Origin: Acidobacteriota bacterium
GTDB lineage: Bacteria > Acidobacteriota > Blastocatellia > Pyrinomonadales > Pyrinomonadaceae
Direction: 5' to 3'
NCBI GenBank assembly: GCA_029557535.1
Contig: JAKQII010000143.1
Location: forward strand, 1 to 41,198
DNA: 41,198 nt
Shown here: positions 1-8,163 of the stretch, piece after piece
How the letters are laid out: every line of letters starts with the position of its first letter
Position numbering within the stretch: position 1 is the first letter of the stretch
Notes under the pieces: model-generated
The model's database searches: none
Told to the model about the DNA's origin: nothing
Seen by the model: the letters and a program-made list of their open reading frames with translations, nothing else
Translations under genes and position numbers: made by a program

Positions 1-10
1 TTGATTTGAT

Positions 11-85
<75 letters not shown>

Positions 86-223
86 ATTTCGATTTGGGAT
101 TGGCGATTTTGGATTTCGGATTGAGTTCCGCGTCAAAAGCGAACCATCCCCGATTTTGAAAGAGCTTGTGAAGCAATTGAAGCGACGCTTTCGGTTTTAC
201 CTGCGGCGTCGCTTCTGGATCTT

Positions 224-299
<76 letters not shown>

Positions 300-368
300 T
301 TGCGCAAATTACGATTCTAGCGGCTGAGAAGGATTTGTCAAGCGGGTCAATTCCAAGACCCATTCCAA

Positions 369-427
369 ATTCCAGGATTCCAAGATTCAAAGATGGCCTC
401 AATTTGGAATCTTGGAATGCCTGGAAT
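369..427. repeat. Near-perfect inverted repeat/hairpin of ATTCCAAGATTC-type motif
   Basis: attccaggattccaagattcaaa (369-391) pairs with tttggaatcttggaatgcctggaat (403-427), 23 matches with two 1-nt gaps, 11-nt loop; lies 13 nt past the stop of the minus-strand SBP gene. Confidence 0.75.
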
Positions 428-439
428 CCTTGGAATCTG

Positions 440-2023
440 CTATTGACTTACCGTAATGTCCTTGACGAAGCTCCAGTCGCCGCTGGCGTTGATCTTGATA
501 TTGCCTATCTTCTTGTTTGCAATGACGGTGTTTGCCGGATACCACAGCGGGAGCATCGGCAGGTCGCGGCTGACGATCTCCTGCGCCTTGATGTAAAGTT
601 CCTTCGCCTTCGCCTTGTCGACGGTGTTCACCGCCTCCTCGATGACCTTGTCGAATTCGGAATTCGAATAACGGGCGCGATTGCGGCCGCCGTTCTTCCG
701 TTCCGGCGACTCGTTCGACGCGAACAGGTCGCGAAGAAAGATCGGGTCCTGGTTGCCGCCGATCCAGATCGCGGTATTGATCTGGAACTGGCCGTTCTTC
801 AAACTGTCGATCATCGCCTGAAATTCGAGCGTTTCGATCTCGACGTTGAACCCGACCTCGCGAAGGGAACTAAGGATGATCTCGGAGTATTGCTTGATTG
901 CCGAATTGCCGGCCGCGAACTTGAACTTCACGAGCTCTCCCTTGTAGCCGGCGTCCTGGAGCAACTGCCTGGCTTTCGCCGGTTCATACGAATATTTGGT
1001 CCCGGGTGTGTACGCCCACGATCCGTCGGGGAGAATTGAATATGCGATCTTCGATTGTCCGCGGAAAAGCTCGTTGATGATTTTCTCGCGATCGATCGCG
1101 TACGCGACGGCCTGGCGGATCCGCGCGTCGTTGAACGGAGTCGCCTGGGTATTGAAGCCGATGTACTGGATGTTTGATCCTGAACCCTGTTCGACCTTGA
1201 GCGCGGGTGCTTCGTTCAGGATCTTGAGGGAGTCGGGCGAAAGATTGGTCGGATTCGGCGCGATGTCAACGCCGCCGCTGAGCAGTTCATTCTGGAGCGC
1301 GCTCGCGTCCGGGATCGTTTTGACAGTTAGCCGCGGGACCTTCGGGGCGCCTTCCCAGTAGTCGGCATTCGCTTCGAGCATGACAATGCTGTTGACCGAA
1401 TTGTAAGAGACGAACTTGAAAGGGCCGCTGCCGACCGGATTCGATTTCTGCGAATCACCCGTGCCTTCGGGAATAATCGGGATCGTCACGAGATTGGAGA
1501 GGGTCTGGTTGATAAGTGCCGGTCTCGTGACCTTGAAGACGACCGTTTTCGGATCGGGCGTCTCGATCGACGTGAAATGCGATACCTTTTTTTCCGCCTT
1601 TTTTTCGGGATCCGACTCATCTGGAACGGTTTCGAAGAAACTTTCTCGTTTGGATCCGTTCGAGGCGAACATCGTATCGAATGAGTATTTGACGTCAGCC
1701 GAGGTCAGGACCTTCCCGTTGTGGAACTTGATGCCGTCCTTCAGGGTGTAGGTGATCGTCAGGCTGTCGTCGCCGATCTTGTAATCGCCGATCTCGCCGA
1801 CGTATTCGAACTTTTCGTTCTTCTTGATCAGCGAGTTGAATATCAATGTCCGGACACGGTCGTCGGCCGCACCCGAGCCGCTTCCCGTCAGGGTGTCGAG
1901 ACTGCCGAACTTGTCCGAAAGGGCGATCGTTACCGAATTCCCGCCGCGGTCCCGGCAACTTATTCCCGCGATCGCGGTAAGTATTGCAAATAATAGAATT
2001 AATGATCGGCCCGGAAAGCTCAT
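440..2023 (-). CDS. ABC transporter substrate-binding lipoprotein, family 5 (oligopeptide/dipeptide type)
   Basis: N-terminal lipoprotein signal with lipobox-like AGISC; DGIKFHNGKVLTSADVKYSFD, NPVGSGPFKFVSY, FNDARIRQAVAYAIDREKI motifs typical of SBP_bac_5. Confidence 0.9.
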   Translation of the reverse strand: MSFPGRSLILLFAILTAIAGISCRDRGGNSVTIALSDKFGSLDTLTGSGSGAADDRVRTLIFNSLIKKNEKFEYVGEIGDYKIGDDSLTITYTLKDGIKFHNGKVLTSADVKYSFDTMFASNGSKRESFFETVPDESDPEKKAEKKVSHFTSIETPDPKTVVFKVTRPALINQTLSNLVTIPIIPEGTGDSQKSNPVGSGPFKFVSYNSVNSIVMLEANADYWEGAPKVPRLTVKTIPDASALQNELLSGGVDIAPNPTNLSPDSLKILNEAPALKVEQGSGSNIQYIGFNTQATPFNDARIRQAVAYAIDREKIINELFRGQSKIAYSILPDGSWAYTPGTKYSYEPAKARQLLQDAGYKGELVKFKFAAGNSAIKQYSEIILSSLREVGFNVEIETLEFQAMIDSLKNGQFQINTAIWIGGNQDPIFLRDLFASNESPERKNGGRNRARYSNSEFDKVIEEAVNTVDKAKAKELYIKAQEIVSRDLPMLPLWYPANTVIANKKIGNIKINASGDWSFVKDITVSQ

Positions 2024-2042
2024 AATAATTTCCTCCGAATAA

Positions 2043-3140
2043 TCAAGATCGCTTCTTCAGATCTCCAACAAGCGCCGAGATCCGTTCAAGCCGCGCAATA
2101 TCAAGGGCCAGCGGCGGCGCAACAAGACTTTTGACCGCGGCGATGCGTCGCAGGGAATAATCGATGCGATCCTCGGTGATCACGCCGTCGCGGACGGCAT
2201 CCAGGACCGCGCGGAAGGCCGACCTTATGTTGTCCGGTGCGTTGCAGACCGCGAGCATGTCGGCGCCCGCCGCGACAGCCATCACGGCGGCTTTGCCAAT
2301 CCCGTAATTTCGCAGGATCGCGCCCATTTCGAGATCGTCGGTGACGACCAGACCCTTGAAACCCATCGTTGCGCGCAATAGTTTGGAGACGATGTTAAAA
2401 CTCAGTGAAGACGGTAGAAGTTTGCCATCCGCGTCGCGTTCCTGCAAGTCGAGATTCGGGAACGCCGCGTGGCCGACCATTACGGCATGAGCGCGCCCTT
2501 CCGCGAAGTGCGTCCGATAAGGCGCGATGTCCGTTTCCGAGAGTTCCTCGAACGTCAGATCGACCACCGGAAGTTCCTCGTGCGAGTCGACCTGGATCGC
2601 GCCGAGTCCGGGGAAGTGCTTAACGCAGCCGATCACTCCGCCGGCCTGAAGTTCGTCGAGATAGACTCCGGACAATTCAGTTGCCGTGGCTGCGTCGTTG
2701 CCGAACGCACGTGAATACAGACCGTTGTTCGATCGCTCGCGTTCGGGAGTGACGATGTCCACCACGGGCGCGAAGTTCATGTTGAATCCAAGCATGCGGA
2801 TCAGTTCCGCCGTCAGCGAGGCGAGCTCGCGTGCGTCGTCTGAGGTCCGCAGGGAAGCCGCGGCCGGCATCGGCTCGGCGATGCGTCTAAGCCGGTCGAC
2901 GAGGCCGCCTTCCTGGTCGAGACTCAGCAGCGGTTCGACCGGCAGCGCCGTCCGCAGCGAACCCGTCAGTTCGCGGGTCGCGGTGGCCTCCCGTATGTTG
3001 CGCGTGAACAGACAGACGCCGCCGGGCGAGATCTCGCCGACAAGTTCGCGCGTCGGACCATCGAACGACGGCCCGGGGATCCCGATAAAGAAAAGCTGAC
3101 CGATTTTTTTCTCGAGGGGAAAAGAAAGGATCGTTTCCAT
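2043..3140 (-). CDS. nagZ: Beta-N-acetylhexosaminidase, GH3 (NagZ-like)
   Basis: KHFPGLGAIQVDSHEELPVVD, VMVGHAAFP, GLVVTDDLEMGAI motifs of GH3 NagZ. Confidence 0.9.
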   Translation of the reverse strand: METILSFPLEKKIGQLFFIGIPGPSFDGPTRELVGEISPGGVCLFTRNIREATATRELTGSLRTALPVEPLLSLDQEGGLVDRLRRIAEPMPAAASLRTSDDARELASLTAELIRMLGFNMNFAPVVDIVTPERERSNNGLYSRAFGNDAATATELSGVYLDELQAGGVIGCVKHFPGLGAIQVDSHEELPVVDLTFEELSETDIAPYRTHFAEGRAHAVMVGHAAFPNLDLQERDADGKLLPSSLSFNIVSKLLRATMGFKGLVVTDDLEMGAILRNYGIGKAAVMAVAAGADMLAVCNAPDNIRSAFRAVLDAVRDGVITEDRIDYSLRRIAAVKSLVAPPLALDIARLERISALVGDLKKRS

Positions 3141-3169
3141 GTGCGGCTTGATTGTAGCAAAACCTCAAG

Positions 3170-3206
3170 CACTTCTTAAAGTGTCTGCCCTGCGACACTT
3201 AAAGTG
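3170..3206. promoter_or_regulatory. Cluster of overlapping palindromes (candidate operator) in the nagZ / CAP-protein divergent intergenic region
   Basis: CACTTcttAAAGTG (3170-3183), CACTTAAAGTG (3196-3206), and CTTAAAGTGTC-tgccctgc-GACACTTAAAG (3175-3205 approx.). Confidence 0.45.
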
Positions 3207-3287
3207 ATTTCTTCGTGGCGGCCCAATGTTGCTTTCAGAGCGGAAAGCGGCGAGAATTCGAGAAAAACCTAACGTGGAGCGTTAACG

Positions 3288-4295
3288 ATGAGATTTCTGT
3301 TGCCGGCACTTCTCTTATTGGTCATTTCGGTTTCGGCTCAGACGCCGTGCTCGGGCGAGGCGGCATTTGGACCGGCGGGATGCGCCGGGGATGAACTCAG
3401 TCCTGATGAAAGGGAGCTTATTCGCCTGGTCAACGAATATCGCCAGCAGAACCGGCTGCCGCCGGTACCGACGTCTGACGCCCTTAGCGCGGTCGCGAAC
3501 CGGCACCTGCTCGACATCACCCAGAACATCGGAAAACTGACGCACGGCTGGAGCAACTGTCCGTACGAACTCTCCAACCCGTCGACGTGGAACTGCATGA
3601 TGGCGGCACCGGTGCGTCTGCGAACGGCGTATTCCGGTAACGGATACGAGAACCTCTACCACAATCTTTACGCCGCAGCGACACCGGCGGCCGCACTCGA
3701 CGCGTGGAAAAAGAGCCAGTTTCACAACGCGTTGATCTTGAATCTCGAAACCTGGAAATCGACCAGATTCGACGCCTTCGGTGTCGCGATCAGCGGCGGT
3801 TGGGCGGCGATGTGGTTTGGGTCACCATCGGATTCCGGGGTTGACCTCGACCGCAAGATCAAGGGGCTCGGCGTAAGTTATGAGCGTGTCGTCCAAGGAC
3901 TGACGGGCGTTCTGAAGATCGAGAAGGAGTCGTCGGTCGGCGACTTCGAGAAGTGGCACGGGACGAACGACGACAAGACGCTCGCGTTGGAGATCTACGG
4001 AAGCGAGTACGACGTTTCCGAAACAAGGATCGGGATAACGGCGCGCCTGACGAGACAGTCGCAGATAACCGCGAACAGCCGCGAAGCGATTTTGACCTTT
4101 TTGAAGAACCTCGGACCGGATTGGCTCGGACGCGAGAAGTGGTTCGACCTCGGATTCGCGAAACTGCTTCGCAATCCGCGTCTTCCGGTAACCGCAAATG
4201 TTCAGAACAGGACGTTTGTGATGAAACTCGAGCCGGCGCGCGGACTTACCGTGACGGTTTCGCCGGCAGCGCGTGCGCAAGCCCGGGAACTTTGA
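3288..4295 (+). CDS. Secreted CAP (SCP/PR-1-like) domain protein
   Basis: Signal peptide MRFLLPALLLLVISVSAQ; ELIRLVNEYRQQNRLPPVPTSDALSAVANRHLLD CAP N-terminal motif. Confidence 0.75.
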   Translation: MRFLLPALLLLVISVSAQTPCSGEAAFGPAGCAGDELSPDERELIRLVNEYRQQNRLPPVPTSDALSAVANRHLLDITQNIGKLTHGWSNCPYELSNPSTWNCMMAAPVRLRTAYSGNGYENLYHNLYAAATPAAALDAWKKSQFHNALILNLETWKSTRFDAFGVAISGGWAAMWFGSPSDSGVDLDRKIKGLGVSYERVVQGLTGVLKIEKESSVGDFEKWHGTNDDKTLALEIYGSEYDVSETRIGITARLTRQSQITANSREAILTFLKNLGPDWLGREKWFDLGFAKLLRNPRLPVTANVQNRTFVMKLEPARGLTVTVSPAARAQAREL

Positions 4296-6959
4296 TCAGA
4301 TGAGGCGCTTTTTGACGTCGGCAAGTATCTCACGGGCTTCCGTGGCGGAGATGCCTTCGACGTCGAGACCCCGAAGTTCGTCGATCACGCTTTCGTTCGT
4401 GACGGCAAATAGCGAGACCTGCGTCGCCGCCCGCGCGGCGCCGGCGCGACTCACCGCACTCGTTTCGGGAGACTCGCCCGGACCCGCATCGCGGAAAACC
4501 GCGAGTTCGTATTTCTCGAGTTTCTGAAGGACGCCCTTCGCCCGCTCGATGACCTTCGGCGGCAGGCCCGCCAGTTTCGCGACCGCGATGCCGTAAGACT
4601 TTGATGCCTTGCCTTTCTGGAGTTTGTGGAGAAAAACGACATTGCCGTCGCGCTCGGCGGCGGTGACCTGAAAATTGCGTGCGCCGGGCAGGTTCTCGGC
4701 GAGTTCGGTCAGTTCGTGATAATGCGTCGCGAACAGCGTCTTTGCCGAGTGCTCGGCTGAATTGTGAAGATACTCGGCGACCGCCCACGCGATCGACAAT
4801 CCGTCAAAGGTCGAAGTCCCGCGGCCGATCTCGTCGAGCAGTATCAGGCTTCGCGGGGTCGCGTTGTGGAGGATTGTCGCGGTTTCGGTCATTTCCACCA
4901 TGAAGGTCGAACGCCCGCTCGCGAGGTCATCGGAAGCACCGACGCGGGTCCAGATGCGGTCGACCAGCGGCAGCCGGGCGTTCGACGCGGGGACGAACGA
5001 TCCGATCTGACCGAGGATCTGGATGATTGCTATCTGCCGGAGCAGTGTGGACTTACCCCCCATGTTGGGGCCGGTGATAATGAGCAGCCGGTCGGTAGAG
5101 TTGTTCAGATAAACGTCGTTCGGAATGAACGTCTCGCCGAGAAAGGCCTCGACGATCGGATGCCGGCCGTTCTTGACGGCGATCTCGTCGCCGTCGTGGA
5201 TTACAGGCGCAACATAATCGCGGCGTGAGGCAGTCTCGGCAAGCGATGCCAGCGCGTCAAGCGCCGCGATCGCCCGGGCGGTCGATTGCAGATCCGCCGT
5301 CACGGCCTTGACGCGTTCACGGACCTCCTGAAAGAGTGCGGTCTCCAGACGGATGATCCGCTCTTCGGCGCCGAGCACCTTCTGTTCCCATTCCTTGAGC
5401 TCGGGCGTCGTGTAGCGTTCGGCATTCGCGAGCGTCTGCCGCCGTTCGTAATCCTCCGGCACCCGGGAGATATTGCCCTTCGAAACCTCGATGAAGTACC
5501 CAAAGACGTTGTTGAACTTGATCTTTAGGTTCCCGATGCCGGTGCGGATCCGCTCCGCCTCTTCGAACCCGGCGATCGTTTGTTTGCCTGATCGGCTGAG
5601 GTTCCGCAGATCGTCAAGCTCGGCGTGGAAGTGGTCGCGAATGACGCCGCCGTCGTTCAAATTGAGCGGCGGGTCGTCGGCGATCGCTTCGGCGATCAGT
5701 CGAACCGTATCCGGCATCTCGCGCAGGCTTTCCGTCAGGGCCAGAAGGAGCAGACTGCCCGCATCCGATAACGCGGTGCGTAGTTCCGGGACAACGCTGA
5801 TCGAACGTCCGAGCGCGAGAAGGTCGCGCGCGGTCGCCGAGCCGAGATTGAGACGTCCGACGAGCCGTTCGAGATCGGCGACTTCCTTCAACAAATACTT
5901 TAACTTGTCGCGGAGCACCGGATCGAGCAGCTCGGAGACGGCACCGAGCCTCGATTCGATCTCCGAACGCTTGATGGAGGGGCGCAAGAGCCATGATTTG
6001 AGAAGCCTCGCTCCCATGCCCGTGACCGTGTTGTCGATGACCGCGAAAAGGCTGCGTTTCGGGCTCTCGCCGCGAGATTCGACGAGTTCGAGGTTCCTTA
6101 TCGTGACCGCATCGAGCACCATATGGGCATGCGCCGCGATAAACCGGAGCTGCGAAATGTGCCCGGCCGCGGATTTCTGGGTTTCACGCGCATAGCGGAG
6201 GCAGGCTCCGGCAGCGCGCAGCGCCTGCCTATGTTCCAGTATTTCGTACGAGATAAGTTCTCTTACTTGAAGTTGTTCCTTAAGCAGCGACTCGGCGTCG
6301 GTTGGATCGAAGTGCCAATCGTCGGCGGCGGTTAGCGACGGGCCGTCCGGATTGCCTCCCGATAGCGCGAAACCGTTTTCCGCGGTTTGTCCGAAGGCGC
6401 CTTCGACGAGGATCCGAAGCGAGTCGGGGAACAGAAGTTCGCGCGGCGCGTAGCTTTCGATGTCGGCGCAGGCCTTCGACCACGAATTGACCCCGGCGTG
6501 TTCGGCCGCGAAGAACTCACCGGTCGAGAGTTCGAGAAACGCGACTCCGAAAGAGTCGCCGACGCCGCACACCGCCGCCAAAAATACCGAGTCGCGGGTA
6601 TCGACGAGCTGCGGATCGATCGCCGTCCCGGGCGTGATCACGCGGACGACGTCGCGGTTCACGAGCTTGACGCCCCTGCCCGCTTCCTCGGTCTGCTCGC
6701 AGATCGCGACACGGAAGCCTTTGCGGACGAGCCGCGCAATGTAGGTTGACGCCGCATGGTGCGGAACGCCGCACATCGGGATCGGATTCGGCGAGTCCTT
6801 CTGGCGCGCGGTGAGCGTGATCTCGAGCTCGCGCGACCCGACGACGGCGTCCTCGTTGAACATCTCGTAGAAATCTCCGAGCCGGAAGAACAGGATCGTT
6901 CCCGGGTATCGTTTCTTGATATCGAGGTATTGCCGGTACATCGGCGTCGGGTTCTGCAT
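4296..6959 (-). CDS. mutS: DNA mismatch repair protein MutS
   Basis: TPMYRQYLDIKKRYPGTILFFRLGDFYEMF; Walker A ITGPNMGGKSTLLRQ; LILLDEIGRGTSTFDGLSIAWA; LFATHYHELTEL. Confidence 0.98.
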   Translation of the reverse strand: MQNPTPMYRQYLDIKKRYPGTILFFRLGDFYEMFNEDAVVGSRELEITLTARQKDSPNPIPMCGVPHHAASTYIARLVRKGFRVAICEQTEEAGRGVKLVNRDVVRVITPGTAIDPQLVDTRDSVFLAAVCGVGDSFGVAFLELSTGEFFAAEHAGVNSWSKACADIESYAPRELLFPDSLRILVEGAFGQTAENGFALSGGNPDGPSLTAADDWHFDPTDAESLLKEQLQVRELISYEILEHRQALRAAGACLRYARETQKSAAGHISQLRFIAAHAHMVLDAVTIRNLELVESRGESPKRSLFAVIDNTVTGMGARLLKSWLLRPSIKRSEIESRLGAVSELLDPVLRDKLKYLLKEVADLERLVGRLNLGSATARDLLALGRSISVVPELRTALSDAGSLLLLALTESLREMPDTVRLIAEAIADDPPLNLNDGGVIRDHFHAELDDLRNLSRSGKQTIAGFEEAERIRTGIGNLKIKFNNVFGYFIEVSKGNISRVPEDYERRQTLANAERYTTPELKEWEQKVLGAEERIIRLETALFQEVRERVKAVTADLQSTARAIAALDALASLAETASRRDYVAPVIHDGDEIAVKNGRHPIVEAFLGETFIPNDVYLNNSTDRLLIITGPNMGGKSTLLRQIAIIQILGQIGSFVPASNARLPLVDRIWTRVGASDDLASGRSTFMVEMTETATILHNATPRSLILLDEIGRGTSTFDGLSIAWAVAEYLHNSAEHSAKTLFATHYHELTELAENLPGARNFQVTAAERDGNVVFLHKLQKGKASKSYGIAVAKLAGLPPKVIERAKGVLQKLEKYELAVFRDAGPGESPETSAVSRAGAARAATQVSLFAVTNESVIDELRGLDVEGISATEAREILADVKKRLI

Positions 6960-7025
6960 GTGTACTGTTCGAGTTCAAGAGTGTAACGCAAACCGCAGCC
7001 AAACTTAAAGGCCGCGCCATCCGCG

Positions 7026-7055
7026 TTGTCCTTCAATTCCCGTATTTGCTAAAAT
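7026..7055 (+). promoter_or_regulatory. Candidate sigma70-type promoter for the polysaccharide locus
   Basis: TTGTCC (7026-7031) - 18 bp - TAAAAT (7050-7055), about 140 bp upstream of the likely wza start. Confidence 0.4.
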
Positions 7056-7196
7056 ACTGTCTTTTGAGGTATTTTGAAGGTTATTTTTGTCCAAATCCGG
7101 CGGCGTGCAGATTGCAAGAAACCAATCGATTGCGGCCCGAATCAAACGATTCCAACCGTGTCCCCTGTGAGAAAAATAAGTTCGGAGTTTGATGTT

Positions 7197-8147
7197 ATGA
7201 ACGCGGTACGAGTTATTTTTTCAATTTTCATCGCGGTTCTGGCAGGCCAGACCGCAATTTCGGCACAGGTGCCTTTGCCGGCCGGCGGTAAGGACGAGCA
7301 CTACCGGATCGGGTATATGGATGTGCTCGAGATCAGCGTTTTCAGGCATTCCGATCTGAACATCCGTGTCGGGATCAATCCCGACGGGACGATCGTGCTG
7401 CCCCGCGCGACGAAACCGATCCAGGCCTACTGCCGGACGGAACGGGAACTTAAGGCGATCATCGAGGAGGATTACAAGAGTTTTCTGAAGAATCCTTATG
7501 TCAACGTCGTCGTCGTCGAGCAGCGCTCGCAATCGTACGGTGTGATGGGGGCCGTCGAAAAACCAGGGAATTTCTTCGTCAACCGGCGGATACCGCTGCT
7601 TGAACTCCTTTCGTTCGCCGGCGGGCCGAACAAGGAAGCCGGATCGCGACTCCTCGTCGCGCGGCTCGGGAGCGCCGCCGCCTGCCGCCTTGGAGCCGAG
7701 AGCGCTCCGAATCCGGAGAAGTTCGAGTTGATGAACTTCAAGATCCGCGATGTACAGGAAGGAAAAAGAAACCTGGTGATGGAGCCCGGTGACGTGGTTT
7801 CGGTGCTGGAGTCCGATTCGATCTTTGTTTACGGCAGCGTCAAGGAGCAGGGCGAGGTCAGGATCAAGGAACCGCGGACGCTCCGTCAGATCATCGCCGC
7901 TGCCGGAGGGTTCGCCGATTCGGCCAAAAAAGACAGCGTCCGGGTTTTCCGGCAAAAGCCCGACAGCAAAGACTGGGAAGAGTTCGTTTACAACATCGGC
8001 GATATCGAGAAGGGAAAGGTCGACGACCCGTTCCTTATGCCGAGCGACATCGTCGCCGTCTCGCTGGACAAGTTCCAGGCAATTCTCAAGAAGGTCACCG
8101 ACGGCGTGACCGGCGGGTTCGGAAATCTCCCGATCCTGATCAAGTAG
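7197..8147 (+). CDS. wza: Polysaccharide export outer-membrane protein (Wza-like, Poly_export/SLBB)
   Basis: ATG at 7197 gives a signal peptide (MNAVRVIFSIFIAVLAGQTAISA); YRIGYMDVLEISVFRHSDLNIRVGINPDGTIVLP and GAVEKPGNFFV SLBB-like repeats. The longer ORF start (7074) lacks a signal peptide at its N-terminus. Confidence 0.9.
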   Translation: MNAVRVIFSIFIAVLAGQTAISAQVPLPAGGKDEHYRIGYMDVLEISVFRHSDLNIRVGINPDGTIVLPRATKPIQAYCRTERELKAIIEEDYKSFLKNPYVNVVVVEQRSQSYGVMGAVEKPGNFFVNRRIPLLELLSFAGGPNKEAGSRLLVARLGSAAACRLGAESAPNPEKFELMNFKIRDVQEGKRNLVMEPGDVVSVLESDSIFVYGSVKEQGEVRIKEPRTLRQIIAAAGGFADSAKKDSVRVFRQKPDSKDWEEFVYNIGDIEKGKVDDPFLMPSDIVAVSLDKFQAILKKVTDGVTGGFGNLPILIK

Positions 8148-8163
8148 TCGCCAGGACGATCGT

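Noticed and set aside
335-1039. 234-aa plus-strand ORF over the SBP gene
   Set aside because: Antisense to a clear SBP_bac_5 gene; Arg/Leu-rich low-information translation, product of GC-rich codon bias.
7074-7196. N-terminal extension of the wza ORF
   Set aside because: Extension lacks coding character, and ATG 7197 creates a proper signal peptide.
7050-7200. JUMPstart/ops element upstream of the polysaccharide locus
   Set aside because: No GGCGGTAG-type ops sequence found in the leader.
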